A stretch of DNA of 14,252 nucleotides, taken from positions 1 through 14,252 of the forward strand of contig CANQEB010000036.1 of assembly GCA_947594085.1 (NCBI GenBank), in the 5' to 3' direction. The notes beneath the pieces are model-generated. The model saw nothing but the letters and a program-made list of their open reading frames with translations. It did not search any database and was not told where the DNA came from. This document shows, piece by piece, positions 11,798 through 14,252 of the stretch (the first letter of the stretch is position 1; every line of letters starts with the position of its first letter). The DNA comes from an uncultured Lachnospiraceae bacterium (GTDB lineage: Bacteria > Bacillota > Clostridia > Lachnospirales > Lachnospiraceae). The position numbers and the translations under genes were made by a program.

Positions 11798-12383
11798 GTG
11801 TATTCATAGAATCAATCATTTTCTCAATCACTTCTTTTTTCAGGTAGATATCCAGACTCAGCAGACAAATAAAACAGAAGAATTGCAGGAATTCACGATC
11901 TTCCTCCGGGACATCGGTAAACGAATGCGCTGCCTTGTGGAAACTGTCTGTCACACTGCGGATTGTCCCGCTGATCTGCTCTTTCTCTATGGTATAAATC
12001 TCTTCATAAATATTTTGTATGTTGAAGTTCTGGTCTGCGTTGAAAAAGCGGTCTGTCATCGGCTTCAAAATCGCCTGAATATCGTTGAGAGGCAGGAATC
12101 CCTTGAGGTAATAGATAAAAATCAGCACGATCATATGCTCCCGGGAGTAACGCTTCTTCTCCGGAGGCGGCAAGAGCTTGTTCTTTGCATAATTGTTGAT
12201 CATGGTTTTCGTCAGGATTTTGTCGTCCTCATAGCGTCTGGAGTTCTGCAGGTGATCGTCCATAAAGTGTGTCACCTGATCCATATATAAATCGATATTT
12301 GGGATATCTGAAAGCTGTATTTGGTCGGTGTTGGCCATCTGCTTCAGAATATCGCCGAGCAGTTTTGTGTATTTTTGGTCCAT
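11778..12383 (-). CDS. DUF1836 domain-containing protein
   Basis: Cytoplasmic protein of 201 residues that matches the DUF1836 family of Firmicutes, function unknown. The family core is visible at about 57-110: LTKTMINNYAKNKLLPPPEK, then RYSREHMIVLIFIYYLKGFL and LNDIQAIL. This has the look of a MerR-type winged helix, so a regulatory role is often suspected. The C-terminal half is helical, with a hydrophobic segment FLQFFCFICLLSLDIYL that may be buried core rather than a membrane span. A purine-rich GAGGGG precedes the ATG at about the right distance. A clear minus-strand promoter lies at 12461-12489. It is convergent with yerC. Confidence 0.88.
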   Translation of the reverse strand: MDQKYTKLLGDILKQMANTDQIQLSDIPNIDLYMDQVTHFMDDHLQNSRRYEDDKILTKTMINNYAKNKLLPPPEKKRYSREHMIVLIFIYYLKGFLPLNDIQAILKPMTDRFFNADQNFNIQNIYEEIYTIEKEQISGTIRSVTDSFHKAAHSFTDVPEEDREFLQFFCFICLLSLDIYLKKEVIEKMIDSMNTPPSDQK

Positions 12384-12460
12384 ATAAAAATCCCCTCATC
12401 CGCAAATATATAAAATCGCTTCAAATGGTACATTCAGGCATTACGCAAAATTCTCTTATA

Positions 12461-12489
12461 ATTATAAAGTTTTTATGTCGGAAAGGCAA
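12461..12489 (-). promoter_or_regulatory. Promoter of the DUF1836 gene
   Basis: On the minus strand TTGCCT (12489-12484) and a perfect TATAAT (12466-12461) are separated by 17 bp. The leader to the ATG would be about 75 bases. Confidence 0.7.
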
Positions 12490-12504
12490 GAGGGGAATTT
12501 GCGC

Positions 12505-12533
12505 TTGCAAGTGAAATGGGTATCAGGTAGAAT
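12505..12533 (+). promoter_or_regulatory. Promoter of the 76-aa gene and probably pcrA
   Basis: TTGCAA (12505-12510), 17-bp spacer and TAGAAT (12528-12533). It is divergent from the DUF1836 promoter, with only 15 bases between their -35 elements. Confidence 0.65.
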
Positions 12534-12612
12534 AGAGAGCGGATGATAGAAAGCGATTCACACAGAAATAACACACGCTGACAGAAGCGCTGAATGCAGG
12601 AGAAGTGATGAT

Positions 12613-12843
12613 ATGCGCAGGATGGAATTCAAGATGGAGCGGGAAGGACTTGTGAAGCCCGGCGACCAGATCAAGGTTTCAGAAGGCGTGTTGCCCTTCA
12701 GCTGGTATTACACGATCGAGCCGGCTGTCGCAATGTCCGCGAACTACGAGAACCGTGAGCGGCTGGCGACGCGGGAAGGGGTGGTCGTCGAAGTGCGCAC
12801 GGATGAGAGCGGCTACACGGTCGTCGCGGAGTTCGATGAGTGA
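12613..12843 (+). CDS. Small protein of unknown function upstream of pcrA (76 aa)
   Basis: Family not recognised by name. The start at ATG 12613 follows GGAGAAG by a few bases; an in-frame ATG at 12622 (MEFKMEREG) is an alternative. The protein is beta-rich by appearance, with a conserved-looking centre [20 protein letters not shown] and a closing strand pair ([20 protein letters not shown]). There are no membrane spans or nameable active sites. It lies 100 bases before pcrA in the same direction and may be transcribed with it from the promoter at 12505-12533. Confidence 0.75.
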   Translation: MRRMEFKMEREGLVKPGDQIKVSEGVLPFSWYYTIEPAVAMSANYENRERLATREGVVVEVRTDESGYTVVAEFDE

Positions 12844-12943
12844 AATCTGACAAGTAGACGAATGCCGGCAAATTCAGCGATCCCACACACGGCCGAAGGC
12901 CGGATATCTTACAAAATACGACAATAGACAAGGATGGAAGCTT

Positions 12944-14252
12944 ATGAATATATATGATTCTTTGAACCCGCAGCAGTGTGAGGCGGTGCGTCATTTTGAA
13001 GGGCCACTTCTGATCCTGGCCGGGGCCGGATCCGGAAAGACGAGAGTGCTGACGCATCGAATCGCGCGCCTGATCGAGGAAGAGGGTGTGAATCCCTGGA
13101 ATATTTTGGCGATTACGTTTACAAACAAGGCTGCGGGTGAGATGAGAGAGCGCGTGGAACGGATGCTCGGGAATGTCGGGAGCGTCTGGGTGTCCACGTT
13201 TCACAGCACTTGCGTTCGGATCCTCCGGCGATACATAGACTTGATTGGCTATAGCACGAACTTTACGATTTATGACGGGGACGACCAAAAGACGGTGATC
13301 AAGGAGGTCTGCAAACGCCTTGCGGTGGACACGAAGATTTTCAAAGAGCGGTTTTTTCTAAGTGCGATCTCGTCGGCAAAGGACGAGCTGGTGGGACCGG
13401 AGGAGTATGCGCAAAGGGCGCAAGGCGATTTCAGGATGCAGAAGGTCGCGCAGGTGTACCGGGAGTATCAGGCGCAGCTTAAGAGCAACAACGCGCTGGA
13501 TTTTGACGATTTGATCTGCAAGACGGTTGAGCTCTTCCAGAGTGTCCCGGAGGTGCTGGAGTCGTATCAGGAGCGCTTCCGCTTTATCTTGGTCGACGAG
13601 TACCAGGATACGAATCTGGCGCAGTTTAGGCTGGTCAGCCTGCTCGCATCGAAGTATCGCAATTTGTGTGTCGTGGGCGATGACGACCAGTCAATCTACA
13701 AGTTCCGCGGCGCGAATATCGGCAATATCCTGAACTTTGAGGAGTACTTCCCGGACGCGAAGGTGATCCGTCTCGAGCAGAATTACCGTTCGACGCAGAG
13801 CATTTTGGATGCGGCAAATGAGGTGATCCGGCACAATACGGGACGCAAGAGTAAGAAGCTGTGGACCGCCAATCCGGACGGAGAGAAAGTGAAATTCCGG
13901 CAATTTATGAATGGATTCGAGGAGGCAGAGTATGTCACCGAGATGATCGTTGGCAAGACGCGGGGTGGCGAGTGGAAGTACGGAGACTGCGCGGTATTGT
14001 ACCGCACGAATGCTCAGTCTCGCCTGTTCGAGGAGAAATTTCTGCTGGCAAACATTCCATACAAGATTGTGGGCGGCGTGAACTTCTACGCGAGAAAAGA
14101 GATCAAAGATATTCTGGCCTATCTGAAGACAATCGCGAACGCGGAGGACGACCTGGCGGTGCGCAGGATCATCAATGTGCCGAAGCGCGGTATTGGGCAG
14201 GCCTCCGTCAGCCGCGTGCAGGAGTATGCGATCGAACACGGAAAGAGCTTCT
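12944..14252 (+). CDS. pcrA: ATP-dependent DNA helicase PcrA/UvrD (5' part)
   Basis: SF1A helicase that unwinds DNA 3'-5' in nucleotide-excision repair, plasmid replication and removal of RecA filaments. The window holds 436 codons of about 730-760 expected; the gene runs off the right edge without a stop. Motifs in order: Q motif LNPQQCEAV (7-15), Walker A GAGSGKT (27-33), motif Ia TFTNKAAGEMRERV, Walker B VDEYQDT (217-223), motif III VVGDDDQSIYKFRGA (243-257) and motif IV LEQNYRST (277-284). All key residues are kept. The ATG at 12944 gives the typical beginning and has a modest AAGGA about ten bases upstream. In Firmicutes the gene ahead of ligA is usually called pcrA; ligA is not in view. 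Confidence 0.96.
   Translation, partial: MNIYDSLNPQQCEAVRHFEGPLLILAGAGSGKTRVLTHRIARLIEEEGVNPWNILAITFTNKAAGEMRERVERMLGNVGSVWVSTFHSTCVRILRRYIDLIGYSTNFTIYDGDDQKTVIKEVCKRLAVDTKIFKERFFLSAISSAKDELVGPEEYAQRAQGDFRMQKVAQVYREYQAQLKSNNALDFDDLICKTVELFQSVPEVLESYQERFRFILVDEYQDTNLAQFRLVSLLASKYRNLCVVGDDDQSIYKFRGANIGNILNFEEYFPDAKVIRLEQNYRSTQSILDAANEVIRHNTGRKSKKLWTANPDGEKVKFRQFMNGFEEAEYVTEMIVGKTRGGEWKYGDCAVLYRTNAQSRLFEEKFLLANIPYKIVGGVNFYARKEIKDILAYLKTIANAEDDLAVRRIINVPKRGIGQASVSRVQEYAIEHGKSF

Noticed and set aside
11730..12290. Plus-strand open frame of 186 codons opposite the DUF1836 gene
   Set aside because: The minus-strand frame matches a known family and has a promoter; this one has neither.
12890..12902. 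CGGCC-GAA-GGCCG hairpin before pcrA as a terminator
   Set aside because: Only five base pairs and no T run, and it lies between two co-directional genes.

Overview
The window looks like a Clostridia-class Firmicute chromosome, probably Lachnospiraceae or a close relative. This is inferred from strong AGGAGG ribosome sites, a YerC-type TrpR-like regulator, a DUF1836 protein, PcrA, and a split PxpABC/AccBC cluster. Most of the window is moderately GC-rich, but about 2730-3480 is clearly AT-rich and looks foreign.

Left part (1 to about 3790): the right end of a prophage. A small phage protein (276-527), a holin (552-1031) and a 28-residue membrane peptide (1045-1131) end at a GNRA-looped terminator. 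A three-part endolysin follows (1236-2432: amidase, probable SleB-like hydrolase, SPOR). Next is a block of small accessory genes: two on the minus strand (2476-2685, 2731-2982), then a 71-residue XRE regulator (3172-3387) and a 54-residue acidic helical protein (3481-3645). Six copies of a 16-bp near-palindrome lie around the regulator. Four sit between the -35 and -10 elements of promoters for the regulator, the divergent gene and the downstream gene. This is the most distinctive signal in the window: a compact self-contained regulon at a prophage edge.

Junction (about 3690-3790): phage sequence ends and the 3' portion of an ABC-transporter substrate-binding protein gene begins mid-domain. 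This suggests the prophage is integrated in that gene and that attR lies here.

Middle (4325-10416, mostly minus strand): an operon pxpB-pxpC-accB-accC-pxpA for 5-oxoproline use, preceded by an NRAMP-family transporter that lacks the usual metal-binding motifs. Biotin carboxylase, biotin carrier, AHS1 (PxpB) and AHS2 (PxpC) are together the domain set of urea carboxylase, split over four genes. A biotin-dependent step in lactam opening is therefore plausible. The transporter is a candidate importer of the substrate rather than a metal transporter. Hairpins between the transporter and pxpB, in the transporter leader, and between accC and pxpA may tune expression.

Right part (10574-14252): a YcdX-like PHP phosphatase with all nine predicted metal ligands, a YerC/TrpR-like repressor whose promoter carries an inverted repeat, a convergent DUF1836 protein, a small protein of unknown function, and the N-terminal 436 residues of the PcrA/UvrD helicase, cut by the window edge. 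All calls are by eye from sequence; no database search was run.
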